Position numbers and translations under genes: made by a program. Below are positions 38,726-52,000 of a stretch of DNA of 64,000 nt, piece after piece; positions within the stretch are counted from its first letter, which is position 1; every line of letters begins with the position of its first letter. This stretch comes from Xestospongia muta (taxonomy: Eukaryota > Porifera > Demospongiae > Haplosclerida > Petrosiidae): contig OY848917.1 in the NCBI GenBank assembly GCA_963693285.1, positions 34,793,245 to 34,857,244 of the forward strand, written 5' to 3'. The notes under the pieces were generated by a model, which saw nothing but the letters and a program-made list of their open reading frames with translations, searched no databases and was not told the DNA's origin.

Positions 38726-41700
38726 TACAGTATTACATTTGTTGATAATAGAGATCAGATAAGTCCTTGCATTAACTACAATTTGTAATAAGTCATTACA
38801 ATTAGCAAAATAATGAGTGTTGTTTCCACCCTTTATACAAACACATTAAATTATGTTAGCGAAATGTTTTGTCAGGATTAAACTTTTTGATAATTATCTA
38901 CTCAACTATAACCCCTAACCTCTACCTCTCATGTGGCATGGAGATATGTCATGTGATTAAACCATAGTATCATGTGATTAAACCATAGTATCTAACACTT
39001 TCTCTTTTTGCCTTTTTGAATATTTTTACAGGTTATTTGGTAACGTATTTACATGTACATTTCAATGATAAATACAAAGTAAATGATGTTTTGTCTTTAT
39101 TTATGTACCATATCATAGTATTGTCTATACCTGTAGTTATTACTACAACTATAACACAGTAGCCTTTCTACCAACTTTATAAATATCAGGAGATTTTGGA
39201 GTATATTTTAAAACCACATTGTACACATTCTTGTTAAGATTTGATCTAAAAAACAAACAATGACAAATTTCTAAATAGATGTACATAAATAGCAATACAG
39301 TGTTTATGTACATCTGTTTATTCTCTTTATGTCATATCTTTATTAGTATGGAAAGACTGCACTCCATGTGGCTGCTAAGAATAACCATACAGATATTGCA
39401 CTTCTTCTGATTGAACATGGCTGTTCTGTTGATGTTAAGAACAATGTGAGTTTATATAGGTTGTAGTACTAGTTAACAAAACCACTTATGGTAGTTGTTC
39501 ATAAGTTTACATATCTGTAGTCTACTGAGCTAGCCTCTACTCAATTGTTAGGTAAATACCTCCTCCTTATGAACAAGCTGGTGGTCTAGAAGCAAACTAG
39601 GCCTACTTGCATATTTCAATATGTGGAAGTAGGAGAATAGACTTGACTTGTCCCCAGACTACCACAATCAATTAAATCCTTGCGTTTTTGCATTAACTTT
39701 CTTGGGACACCAAATGTAGGAATAACAATGTCCAAATCCTGTTTCTTGTCATATCTATCAATAGTAACTCTAGTTTCAGATATCATCTGATGATAATAAC
39801 ATGATGTTACAGTTAATTTCTTCCTTAAAATTAAAGTAGAATTTGTAATCAGTCATTACTAGTAGCAAAGTAATGGGTGTGGTTAACACCCTTTACACAA
39901 ATGGATTAAATTGGGTTAGCAAAAATCCTTGTCAGGATTAAACTTTTTGAAAGTTATCTACTCAATTTTCATCCACTAACTATTACCTTTCATGTGTTTT
40001 CCCTTAATGCATTATATACATAAATGTGTTGAAATATGTTAGTAGTTGTGTATCTTTCTACTAATTCTTTGTTTGGATATATCGGATTGAGATGATAAAC
40101 AATGTAGTTGGAGAGGTTGCTATAATGACATGGAGATATGTCCTGTGATTAAACCATAGTATCCAATACTTTTTCTTTTTGTGCATTTTAATATTTTTAC
40201 TGGTTATTTTGTAAAGTATTTACATGTACATTTCACTTATAAATACAAAGTAATTGACCTTTTGTCTTTATTTACATACTATACCATAATATTGTCTGTA
40301 CTGTAGTCATTTCTTTAACTATGACACGGTAGCCTTTCTACCAGCTCTATAAGTATCAGAAGCCTTTGATGTATATTCTAAAACCACATTGTACACATTC
40401 TTGTTAAGATTTGATCTAAAAAACAAGCAATGACAAATTTCTAAATAGATGTACATAAATACAAATACGGTGTACATGTACATCTGTTTATTCTCTTTAT
40501 ATCTTTATTAGTATGGAGAGACTGCACTCTATGTGGCTGCTGAAAATAACCATACGGATATTGCACTTCTTCTGATTGATCGTGGCTGTTCTGTTGATGT
40601 TAAGGATCATGTGAGTTCATATAGGTTGTAGTACTAGTTAACAAAACAACTTATGGTAGTTGTTCATATGTTTACATATCTGTAGTCTAGTGAGCTAGCA
40701 TCTCCTTAGCTGATGGGCAAATATCTCCTCTTTATGAATAACTGATGGTGTAGGAGGGTCTAGACACAAAGTAGGCCTTCTTGCAGATTGGAATACTTGG
40801 AATTTAGAAGAGTAGACTTGTGTTCAGACTACTAGAGTCAATTATGTATTTTTCCATTAACTTTCTTGAGACAACAAATATAGGAATAATAATGTCCAAG
40901 TCCTGTTTCTTCTCATGTTTAGCATTAGTAACTCTAGTTTCAGATGTCATCTGATGATAATAACATTCATGTGATAAAAATGGAATTGGGTGATACTGGT
41001 ATGCATATAATTTCTGTCCCAATAAAATTGATTAAAGAGATTGACATTGACAATGATTTTTTGTATGTACTGCAGTGTCAGTAAAAATGAGTTTATGAGT
41101 GTATATATAATGAATTGAGAAATATCATAGTTGTTTTTCTTTATATGAATGTTAGTTTCAGGCTTGCTAATATTAAATTCTCCAACACTATCCAAATTTA
41201 GTTATCTTCTTCATTAAAGAGAGCATAATATCTCATAGGTCTCTACAGTATCACTAAGGTACTTACAATATCGTTACTTGACTTTTAGCATAAAATTAAT
41301 GGATAGTTTAGATTTCATATGATATTGAGGTACCCCTCTGCAAAATAATCTAAAGACAATTATGTCATGCCATAAATTGTCTACCAGGAAAGTTTACAAC
41401 ATAAGATATGGTCCCTGGACCATTTGTGGTTACTACAATATATCTCTCTTTGTCATGGTAGTTTGGAAACAAAGCTATCTCAGCCAATCAATTGTATTTA
41501 TTGTACTTCCAGTCTTCTTTGGAAGAATGTAGAAGACTGTCTGTCATACTCAATTTCTAAACCCTAAGCACACGTACTCGAGCTATGTCAAATTTAATCA
41601 CCTGCCCTTTGTTCCTCATCCTCAGTGATTATAAATTCCTTTTCATCATGTTATAATAATTATATATAATAAGTCTGGGAATTGTTGTTGTAAAATATTT

Positions 41701-43004
41701 TCTTGTTGCATCCATGAAATATAGTGCACTAAATTATTAAAGCAATGAAAAATAATAATGATGAATAATGTAAAGAATATTATTATTGTAAAAGCTATAT
41801 GCAATAGTACAGACTGCAAAATCTCAATGCTAACTTGAGTTTTAAGTCAACAACATATGTCATTTTCCAGTAAATCTACAATAAATGTACCCAGATTTAC
41901 AGTAGATGTAGTTACTATAACAAAGGGAATGGTTTATTATTATTATGTAACTATATACATGTGTAATTCTATGTCTATATAAGAACTGTTGTAGTGTAGT
42001 AGTACACAAGTGTATACTAGAGTTAACTTATGACATTAATAAAGAATGACACTTTAAGCATGAAATCTCTCCTTTTATGAATTAAAGGAAATGATACTTT
42101 TAAAATAAGGAGTGTAATATGTGATAGTAGATATAAATATAATACGTATAATTACAAGTCAATAACTATAAACCACACCCCTTGTTTTATGTATTGTAAG
42201 TACAAGTGTTCTTCAGAAGGGTATAGATAATGTCAAGGTTTTTATTTTTTTATAATTACTATGAGTTATTATTACTTCTATGTTGGCTTGATATTTTTAA
42301 CATTAAATTGTGTTTTGATTAACACAGTGTATGTCTTAACACTTAGTATGGCAGAACACCTCTACATGTTGCCTACTGGAAAAGTAGAAATGACATTGTC
42401 AAATTGTTAGGTGAATCAGGAGCTACTGGTAATTTGGAAGCAGTGAAAGTTGTAAGTAAAATGTGATATTTAATCAGATATAAATGTTGATTAAACTAAC
42501 TTTAAAAATAGAAGACAAAGCTAACAATATCAACACATGTCAGTTACAGTGATATTAAATCCTCTATTAGTAAGACTATTGTTTAGGTATGCATCATAAC
42601 TCGTTAATTAGTTACATATAATGTATGATGTAACATAATGTTCAGTGAATTATATTGTATCAGTACTATGTTATGTTATATGGACATAAATCATGTACTA
42701 TGATTTCTTCTGTAGGACACTCTTTTACTCAAATCTGCAAACAAAGGTGATTTGGAAGGTGTGAGAGAATCACTCATGAAACAAGCCAATATTAACATTG
42801 CTAATGAGGTATACACTATCTTAATGTACTCATAATTTACTACATATGCCCAACATATAATGCCAAGCATATTGATTAACTTGAATCTTTTCATTTTTTT
42901 TTCATTTAAGGTTATCAGCAACGGCTGATCATATAGTAACTTCAAAAGTTTAAATTATTTATATATATATATTATTATTGTATTGGTTGTACACATGTAT
43001 ATAT

Positions 43005-43057
<53 letters not shown>

Positions 43058-46000
43058 CATAAAGCTCACCTATTCTGTAAAAGACTTACTTGTTTGTCGA
43101 AATTATAGCAATTTGGCATGACTAGAATATTATTATGAAATAATAATATAGAGAATCATACATAGGTATTTTATGAATAATTTGCTAAAACTATCATTCA
43201 TTAATTTTAATAAATTAGGGTGCTGCATTTATTTATATATTACAGTAGTATTGTCTGATATATTGTAGCCTTTTTAGAAGTTTTCTAGTAGCACAATAGC
43301 TACAATAGAATGAACATATATGATGGACAATTTAAATGACAAGTTGTACTAAAATGACAACAAGTTTAATGCACTGTTTGTTAAACAGTTTATATCTTCT
43401 CCTATCAAACTTTATCAGCACTTTAATTGTAATATGTTATCATAATCTACATACTACAATGTACTTGTTAATGTAGTTGTACCTTTAATACAATAACTTA
43501 TGTATGTGCAGTAATGCTATCACTTAATGGTTCATAATTATTTAAAGTTTAGGGGTTAGTTTAGTATTAACTACAGTTTGTTTTTTATTAGTAAGTCATA
43601 ACATATTATGATATAACACTTATTAAAGTATTAGTTGTAGTGTGTGTCAGTAGTTGTACTGAATGTCTTCATCGTATAACAGTCAACTTTATGTATATGA
43701 ACCATGTGAGCTATTGGGGCTTTAGAGGTGGTTAGTCTTAGGCCCAGCTACTGTTTTTATGAGCTTCATCATTTTTCCTTGCATCTCAGTGTTTAGTTTC
43801 TATAAAATATAAAGATTTATTGAGAGCTTTCAAATTCACAAAATGAATAAACTAAAAAAAGGTTTTTACAATAATAAATAATGTTTATATAATATATATA
43901 TATATAATAATATATATATATATACTACAGTATTACATTTGTTGATAATAGAGATCAGTTAAGTCCTTGCATTAACTACAATTTGTAATAAGTCATTACA
44001 ATTAGCAAAATAATGAGTGTTGTTTCCACCCTTTATACAAACACATTAAATTATGTTAGCAAAATGTTTTGTCAGGATTAAACTTTTTGATAATTATCTA
44101 CTCAACTATAACCCCTAGCCTCTACCTCTCATGTGTTTTTTCTTTAATGGGTGATATACATTATGTGTTAATATATGTTAGTAGTTCTGTATCTTTCTTA
44201 TTAATGCCTCATTTGGATATATTGTTTTGAGATGATTAACAATTTAGTTGGAGAAGTTAATATAATGACATGAAGATATGTCATGTGATTAAACCATAGT
44301 ATTTAACACTTTCTCTTTTTGCCTTTTCGAATATTTTTACAGGTTATTTGGTAACGTATTTACATGTACATTTCAATGATAAATACAAAGTAAATGATGT
44401 TTTGTCTTTATTTATGTACCATATCATAGTATTGTCTATACCTGTAGTTATTACTACAACTAAAACACAGTAGCCTTTCTACCAACTTTATAAATATCAG
44501 GAGATTTTGGAGTATATTTTAAAACCACATTGTACACATTCTTGTTAAGATTTGATCTAAAAAACAAGCAATGACAAATTTCTAAATAGATGTACATAAA
44601 TAGCAATACAGTGTTTATGTACATCTGTTTATTCTCTTTATGCCATATCTTTATTAGTATGGAGAGACTGCACTCTATGTGGCTGCTGAGAATAACCATA
44701 CAGATATTGCACTTCTTCTGATTGAGCGTGGCTGTTCTGTTGATGTTAAGGATCGTGTGAGTTCATATTTGTTGTAATGCTTGTTAACAAAACCACTTAT
44801 TGTAGTTGTTCTTAAGTTTACATATCTGTAGTCTAGCGAATATTTTTACTGATTATTAATATATGTTAGTAGTTCTGTATCTTTCTTATTAATGTCTTGT
44901 TTGGATATATTGTTTCATATTGTTCATAAGTTTACATATCTGTAGTTTAGCGAGCTAACCTCTACTCAATGTTGGGGAAATATCTGCTTCTTATGAAGAA
45001 GCTGATGGGCATAAGAGGGTCTAGAAACAAACAGGCCTACTTGCATCTTTGAATATGTGGAATTACAAGAGTAGACTTTTCCCAGACTATCACGATCAAT
45101 TGAGCTTTGTATCTTAGCATTAACTTTTTTGGGACAACAAATGTAGGAATAATGATGTCCAAATCCTGTTTCTTGTCATATCTAGCAATAGTAACTCTAG
45201 TTTCAGATATTATCTGATAATAATAACATGACATTATGGTTAAATTTTTCCTTAAAATTAAAGTAGAATTTGTAATCAGTCATTGCTAGTAGCAAAATAA
45301 TGGGTGTGGTTAGCACCTTTACACAAACATATTAAATAGGGTTAGCCAAAATTTTTGTCAGGATTAAACATTTTAAAAATTATCTACTCAATTTTCATCC
45401 ACTAGCCTTTACCTCTCATGTTTTTCCTCTAATGGATGATATACATAAATGTGTTGAAATATGTTAGTAGTTTTGTATCTTTCTACTAATTCTTTGTTTG
45501 GTTAATATAATAACATGGAGATATGTCCTGTGATTAAACCATAGTATCCAACATTTTCTGTTTTTGCACTTTTGAATATTTTTACTGGTTATTTGGTAAC
45601 ATATTTACATGTACATTTCAATGATAAATACAAATTAAATGACATTTTGTCTTTATTTATGCACCATATCCTAGTATTGTCTATACCTGTTGTTATTACT
45701 ACAACTATAACACAGTAGCCTTTCTACCAACTATTTACTAAATATCAGGAGCCGGTAGAGTATATTCTAAAACTATGTCATACAAATTGTTTTTAAGATT
45801 TGATCTTAAAAACAAACAATGACAAAATAGTAAATAGATGTGCATAAATACAAATACAGTGTACATGTACATCTGTTTATTCTCTTTATATCATATCTTT
45901 ATTAGTATGGAGAGACTGCACTCTATATTGCTGCTGAGAATAACCATACAGATATTGCACTTCTTCTGATTGAGCGTGGCTGTTCTGTTGATGTTAAGGA

Positions 46001-49000
46001 TCGTGTGAGTTCATATTTGTTGTAATGCTTGTTAACAAAACCACTTATGGTAGTAGTTCATATGTTTACATATCTATAGTCTAGCGAGCTAACCTCTACT
46101 CAATGTTGGGGAAATATCTCCTTCTTATGAAGAAGCTGATGGGCATAAGAGGGTCTAGAAGCAAACTAGGCCTACTTGCATATTTGAATATGTGGAATTA
46201 GGAGAGTAAACCTTTCCCAGACTACCACAATCATTTGAGCCTTGTACCTTAGCATTAACTTTTTTGGGACAACACATGTAGGAATAATGATGTCCAAATC
46301 CTGTTTCTTGTCATATCTAGCAATAGTAACTCTAGTTTCAGATATCATCTGATAATAATAACATGACATTACGGTTAAATTTTTCCTTAAAATTAAAGTA
46401 AAATTTGTAATCAGTCATTACTAGTAGCAAAATAATGGGTGTGGTTAGCACAAACACATTAAATAGGGTTAGCCAAAATTTTTGTCAGGATTAAACATTT
46501 TGAAAATTATCTACTCAATTTTCATCCACTAGCATTTACCTCTCAGGTGTTTTTCTTCTAATGGATGATATACATAAATGTGTTGAATATGTTAGAAGTT
46601 TTGTATCTTTCTACTAATTCTTTGTTTGGTTAATATAATAACATGGAGATATGTCCTGTGATTAAACTATAGTATCCAACACTTTCTGTTTTTGCCCTTT
46701 TGAATATTTTTACTGGTTATTAATATATGTTTGTAGTTCTGTATCTTTCTTATTAAGACCTTGTTTGGATATATTGTTTTGAGATGATTAACAATTTAGT
46801 TGGAAAGGTTAACATAATGACATGGAGATATGTCATGTGATTAAACCATAGTATCTAACTCTTTCTCTTTTTGCCTTTTTGAATATTTTTACAGGTTATT
46901 TGATAATGTATTTACATGTACATTTTAATGATAAATACAAAGTAAATGACGTTTTGTCTTTATTTATGTACCATATCATAGTATTGTCTATACCTGTAGT
47001 TATTACTACAACTATAACACAGTAGCCTTTCTACCAACCTTATAAATATCAGGAGATTTTGGAGTATATTCTAAAACCACATTGTACACATTCTTGTTAA
47101 GATTTGATCTAAAAAACAAACAATGACAAATTTCTAAATAGATGTACATAAATAGCAATAGTGTACATGTACATCTGTTCATTCTCTTTATATCATATCT
47201 TTATTAGAATGGAGAGACTGCACTCTATGTGGCTGCTAAGAATAACCATACAGATATTGCACTTCTTCTGATTGAACATGGCTGTTCTGTTGATGTTAAG
47301 AACAATGTGAGTTTATATAGGTTGTAGTACTAGTTAACAAAACCACTTATGGTAGTTGTTCATAAGTTTACATATCTGTAGTCTACTGAGCTAGCCTCTA
47401 CTCAATTGTTAGGTAAATATCTCCTCCTTATGAACAAGCTGGTGGTCTAGAAGCAAACTAGGCCTACTTGCATATTTCAATATGTGGAAGTAGGAGAGTA
47501 GACTTGTCCCTAGACTACCACAATCAATTAAATCCTTGCGTTTTTGCATTAACTTTCTTGGGACAACAAATGTAGGAATAACGATGTCCAAATCCTGTTT
47601 CTTGCCATATCTAGCAATAGTAACTCTAGTTTCAGATATCATCTGATGATAATAACATGATGTTACAGTTAATTTCTTCCTTAAAATTAAAGTGGAATTT
47701 GTGATCAGTTATTACTAATAGCAAAGTAATGGGTGTGGTTAACACCCTTTACACAAATGGATTAAATTGGGTTAGCCAAAATCCTTGTCAGGATTAAACT
47801 TTTTGAAAATTATCTACTAAATTTTCATTCACTAGCTATTACCTCTCGTGTTTTCCTTTAATGCATGATATACATAAATGTGTTGAAATATGTTAGTAGT
47901 TGTGTATCTTTCTACTAATTCTTTGTTTGAATATATCAGATTGAGATGATAAACAATGTAGTTGGAGAGGTTAATATAGGCTGGTTAGGTGTCTGTCTGG
48001 ATCCTAAAAGAAGCTCGTACAGCATGTATACCACTTTTCCTTTGATATTGAACACACAAGCATGTATTATATGAATTTAGTTTTTATTTTATAATATTTC
48101 TGTCATACTGCATGTGTATGTTGTTACTGTTTAGACATAACACAACTCGCTATTTAATTTGATTTTTATTGTATATTCTCAAATTCTGTAAACTACTTGC
48201 TGTTTATTAAGATAAAACCTGAAACATTTGAACCTGGTGTTAAAATGCATGTGACATGCAGGCATATCTCAACATAGACATTTATTTGTTAACTGTAGCT
48301 GGCTACTATTGGAAATGTTAGCTGTTCTTTCATTCCTTTCTTAACCATTTTGAGTTACATTTGTAGCAAAATATGACTTTTTAAAACATTTTTGTAATAA
48401 CAATATCTTGATGTTTCTCACATGACATTTATTTCTCGATATATATAGGATGGTGAGACTCCTCTCTACATTGCATCAGAGGAAGGGTACAGTGAAATTG
48501 TCCAATTGTTACTAAAGGCTAATGCTAGAACTGATATAGCAAACTATGTAAGTTGTCTCATGTGAAATAGTTATTGTATTTCCTTGATTAAATGCCTTGA
48601 TGCTCATTCAATTCAGAGCATTTTGACCTGGCATTAAAACAAGGCATGTGTTTATTCAATGTAGTTATATCACTTTAAAATTGATTGGTTGATATAATTA
48701 ATATATGGCTATACAACTTAAATATAGTAATACTTCTTCTTTCCTAGCATGTTATTCAATTAATTAAACATTCCTTATGTACTATGAGATTGATTGTATA
48801 ACAAGATATTGTTAAATCAACCAATTAATGTTATCACATATCAAATTAAATCCATCTATTCAATATGTAGTAGTTTAATTTGGTAAAATATATTCAAAAA
48901 CCACATCATACACATTATTATCTATTGATAAGATTTGATCTTAACAAACAAACAAAGAAAAGGTTTCAATATTTATACATAAATGGAAGTACAGTGTACA

Positions 49001-52000
49001 TGTACATCTATATATCATATGTTATTTTAGTTTGGACAGACTGCACTCTATGTGGCTGTTAAGAATAACCATACAGATATTGCACTTCTTCTGATTGAAC
49101 GTGGCTGTTCTGTTGATGTTAAGGATCATGTGAGTTCATATAGGTTGTAATGCTTGTTAACAAAACCAATTCCAGTAGTAGTTTACATATCTGTACTCTG
49201 ACAAGCTAGCCTCTCCTTAGCTGACAGGCTAATGTCTCCTTCACCTTATCAACAAATTGATGGACATAAGAGTGTCTAGAAGCAAAATATTGACCTATTG
49301 GAATATGTGGAATATAGGAGAGGAGTCTTCTCCCTAAACTACCACAGCAAATTATATTTTTTATCTTTGATCATGTGTGGCTACTACAAAGTGTCTTTTT
49401 TTTGGCATGGTAGTTTGGAACTAAGACTACCTCACCCAATTAATGTTTTAAATGAAGGAGTGCTAACTTATTTAACCTCCAGCACCTTGTATAATGTAAT
49501 GTAATAGGTGGTAGACTTATTACTTCAAATGGAATGTATACATAGTGCTCTTTTTTATATGTATTTTTGTATTATTGAAATATTGAGAGTCTATAGGATA
49601 TATATATAGGATATTGTATTTACATGTATACTATATGCTGCACATTAAATGACAGGAATATAATAGGAAATTATTTGTTACACTGTCTTTGTATTCTTAG
49701 AATGATGATACTGTTTTACACTGGGGAAGCTGCAATAACAATGTTGACCTTGTTACGGCAATTGTGGATAAAACTGTTCAGATTGATGTTAAAAATAAGG
49801 TGAGTATGATTGAGAGTACAACTATGTTAAAAACCATCCTTTATACAAGATAGTATTACTGACATTGTCAGGCATCATGTCTCATGGTCCTAAGATTGTT
49901 TTGGACTGTGTATATGTATATACATATACATATATCTCCAGTCTAAAGTGTGTGATGATGATGTAATGATCTCACATATAGTAACTACTGATGTACATGA
50001 CAACTAATGAATTTAAATAAATGCTGCTATGAAAATTAGAAATATTGTGCACTAATTATGATCCAAAAGTAGTTAAATTTTCTAAAAATAGAGATTCATC
50101 TTTGTGCATAACAATAACTTCCTCAACTTCCACGTTTTCTTAATTGGCAAATATATATGTATACTGTATTTCATCTTTTAAATGCCCTAGTGTTCATTTT
50201 AATCACAACATATATGACGAGTGTTTATTCAAAGTATGAATTCCCTAATGTTAAAATTACTCCACAGTAACTGAGACATCACTAACACTTGGAATAGAAT
50301 AGTAAAATGTTGAGAAATGTTAGCATGTTTCCAGGCATGCTAAAACCATGCTTACATTTGAGTGCTGAATTTGTTTATGTTTGACAGTACTATTATCTAA
50401 TATATTGTATCCAATCTATTTAGTGAATATACCTTTACATCATGAAGTGTTCTAAAAGTAAATAGCTACATTAAGATGGACAAGTATGACAGACAATTTA
50501 ACAACAAATTGTACTCAAATAACAAGTTTGATGCACATATTGTTTTAACAATTTATATCTTCTCATGGCAAATTGTATCAGTGCTTTAATTGTAATATGT
50601 TTAAGTATCTCGTATAATAACTAGACATAATCTACATACTACAATGTACTTGTTAATTAGTTGTACCTTTAATACAATAACCTATGTGTGTGCATTAATG
50701 CTATCACTTAATGGTTCACATTATATTTTTGTTTTAACTACAGTTTATTTATAATTCACTACAATCTCAACTTATTACATCTGATATATTACTTGATGCT
50801 TAAAATAAATCAGCTAGATGGTTTAGATTTTGTATGACATATAGTAATACACAAAAGGTTGTCTTAAAATTTTACTTATTATGTTTTCAATATTACAAGC
50901 AATAACAACAAACCACACCCCTTGTTGTGTTATTGAAATTACTAAGTATTTGTCTTCTATGGGAGACTACAGAAGAAAGTCACAGTTATAAGTGAATGTT
51001 TTAAATAGATATAGTACATGAATAGATCAAGAAAGGAAGCCACACCACATGATGTAGCCTATAACAGAGGATGAATGGTCTCTAGTACACTTTGTAATGC
51101 ATTAAACAGTTACATGTAATTTTGTATTAAGTAACATAACTGATAATGATGTAACTCCAATAGAGTAAGAATGTTCTTTAGTATAACTTAGTTGTAGTTT
51201 TGCCATTTACTTTGTATTTGTGTGTGACAATAATAGTATATGTTGTTTAGGATGACAAGACTCCAATAGAAATAGCACGTTACTATGGTTATGTTAAAGT
51301 AGTAGAATTATTTCAATGCCATTGTGTTCAAGTGGATGTTCCAGATAAAGTTAGTGACATATCATGTATCCATGTTAAATTATATAAATATTGAGATGTA
51401 AATTAATGTCTGAATATTATATATATTTACATAGCGATAGCAAATAAACCTATGCTCTGGTATATCAACACTACTTTTGTGAAATATTTCATAGTTTGGA
51501 GAATTGTTATTGTACAGACATAGCTATCAAACATTATGCACGTATTAAAGAATTTTGTGTTTTCTTCTAAAGTTCACAGAAATGGATTGACTAAATATTA
51601 GGAATAAAACAAATTTATCAGATATAGCAAGATCTGAATTTTGACTTTTAACACAAACAGCAAATTATAGCCTTTAATAGAAGTACAGGAGATAATATTT
51701 TTTTTTATTTTATTGATAAGTAAACTTATATACATCAGTTGAATTTATCTAAAGACAAGTTTTTTCTCTCAAGTTACTAATTTATTAAACTGACAAGGTC
51801 CTCCTAATATTTTGAAGTTTTAATGAAAAATAGATGGATGGGGCCAAAGTTCCTAATGAGGAGAAAGAAAAATTTACTTTGATTCACACAGGCTAACATA
51901 ACACCAAACACTGTCAGAACTATGTAATGTTTTAAAGAAATTGACAGAAGAAACTTGGCATTTCAATATTCACCTTAGTCCCAGCCGTCTTTGTCGAAAT

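Larger units (their letters stand above)
35921..44760 (+). repeat. Segmental tandem duplication carrying exons 15-17 and 19-21
   Basis: Copy 1 begins near 35929 and copy 2 near 41447, both starting TCTCTTTGTCATGGTAGTTTGG. They run through the B, C and D exons; exon spacing between copies is 5361 bp, falling to 5311 bp at the D exon. Differences are mainly TA-tract length and a deletion of about 180 bp in copy 2 near 42930. A partial third copy of the left end lies at 54605-54985. Confidence 0.85.
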
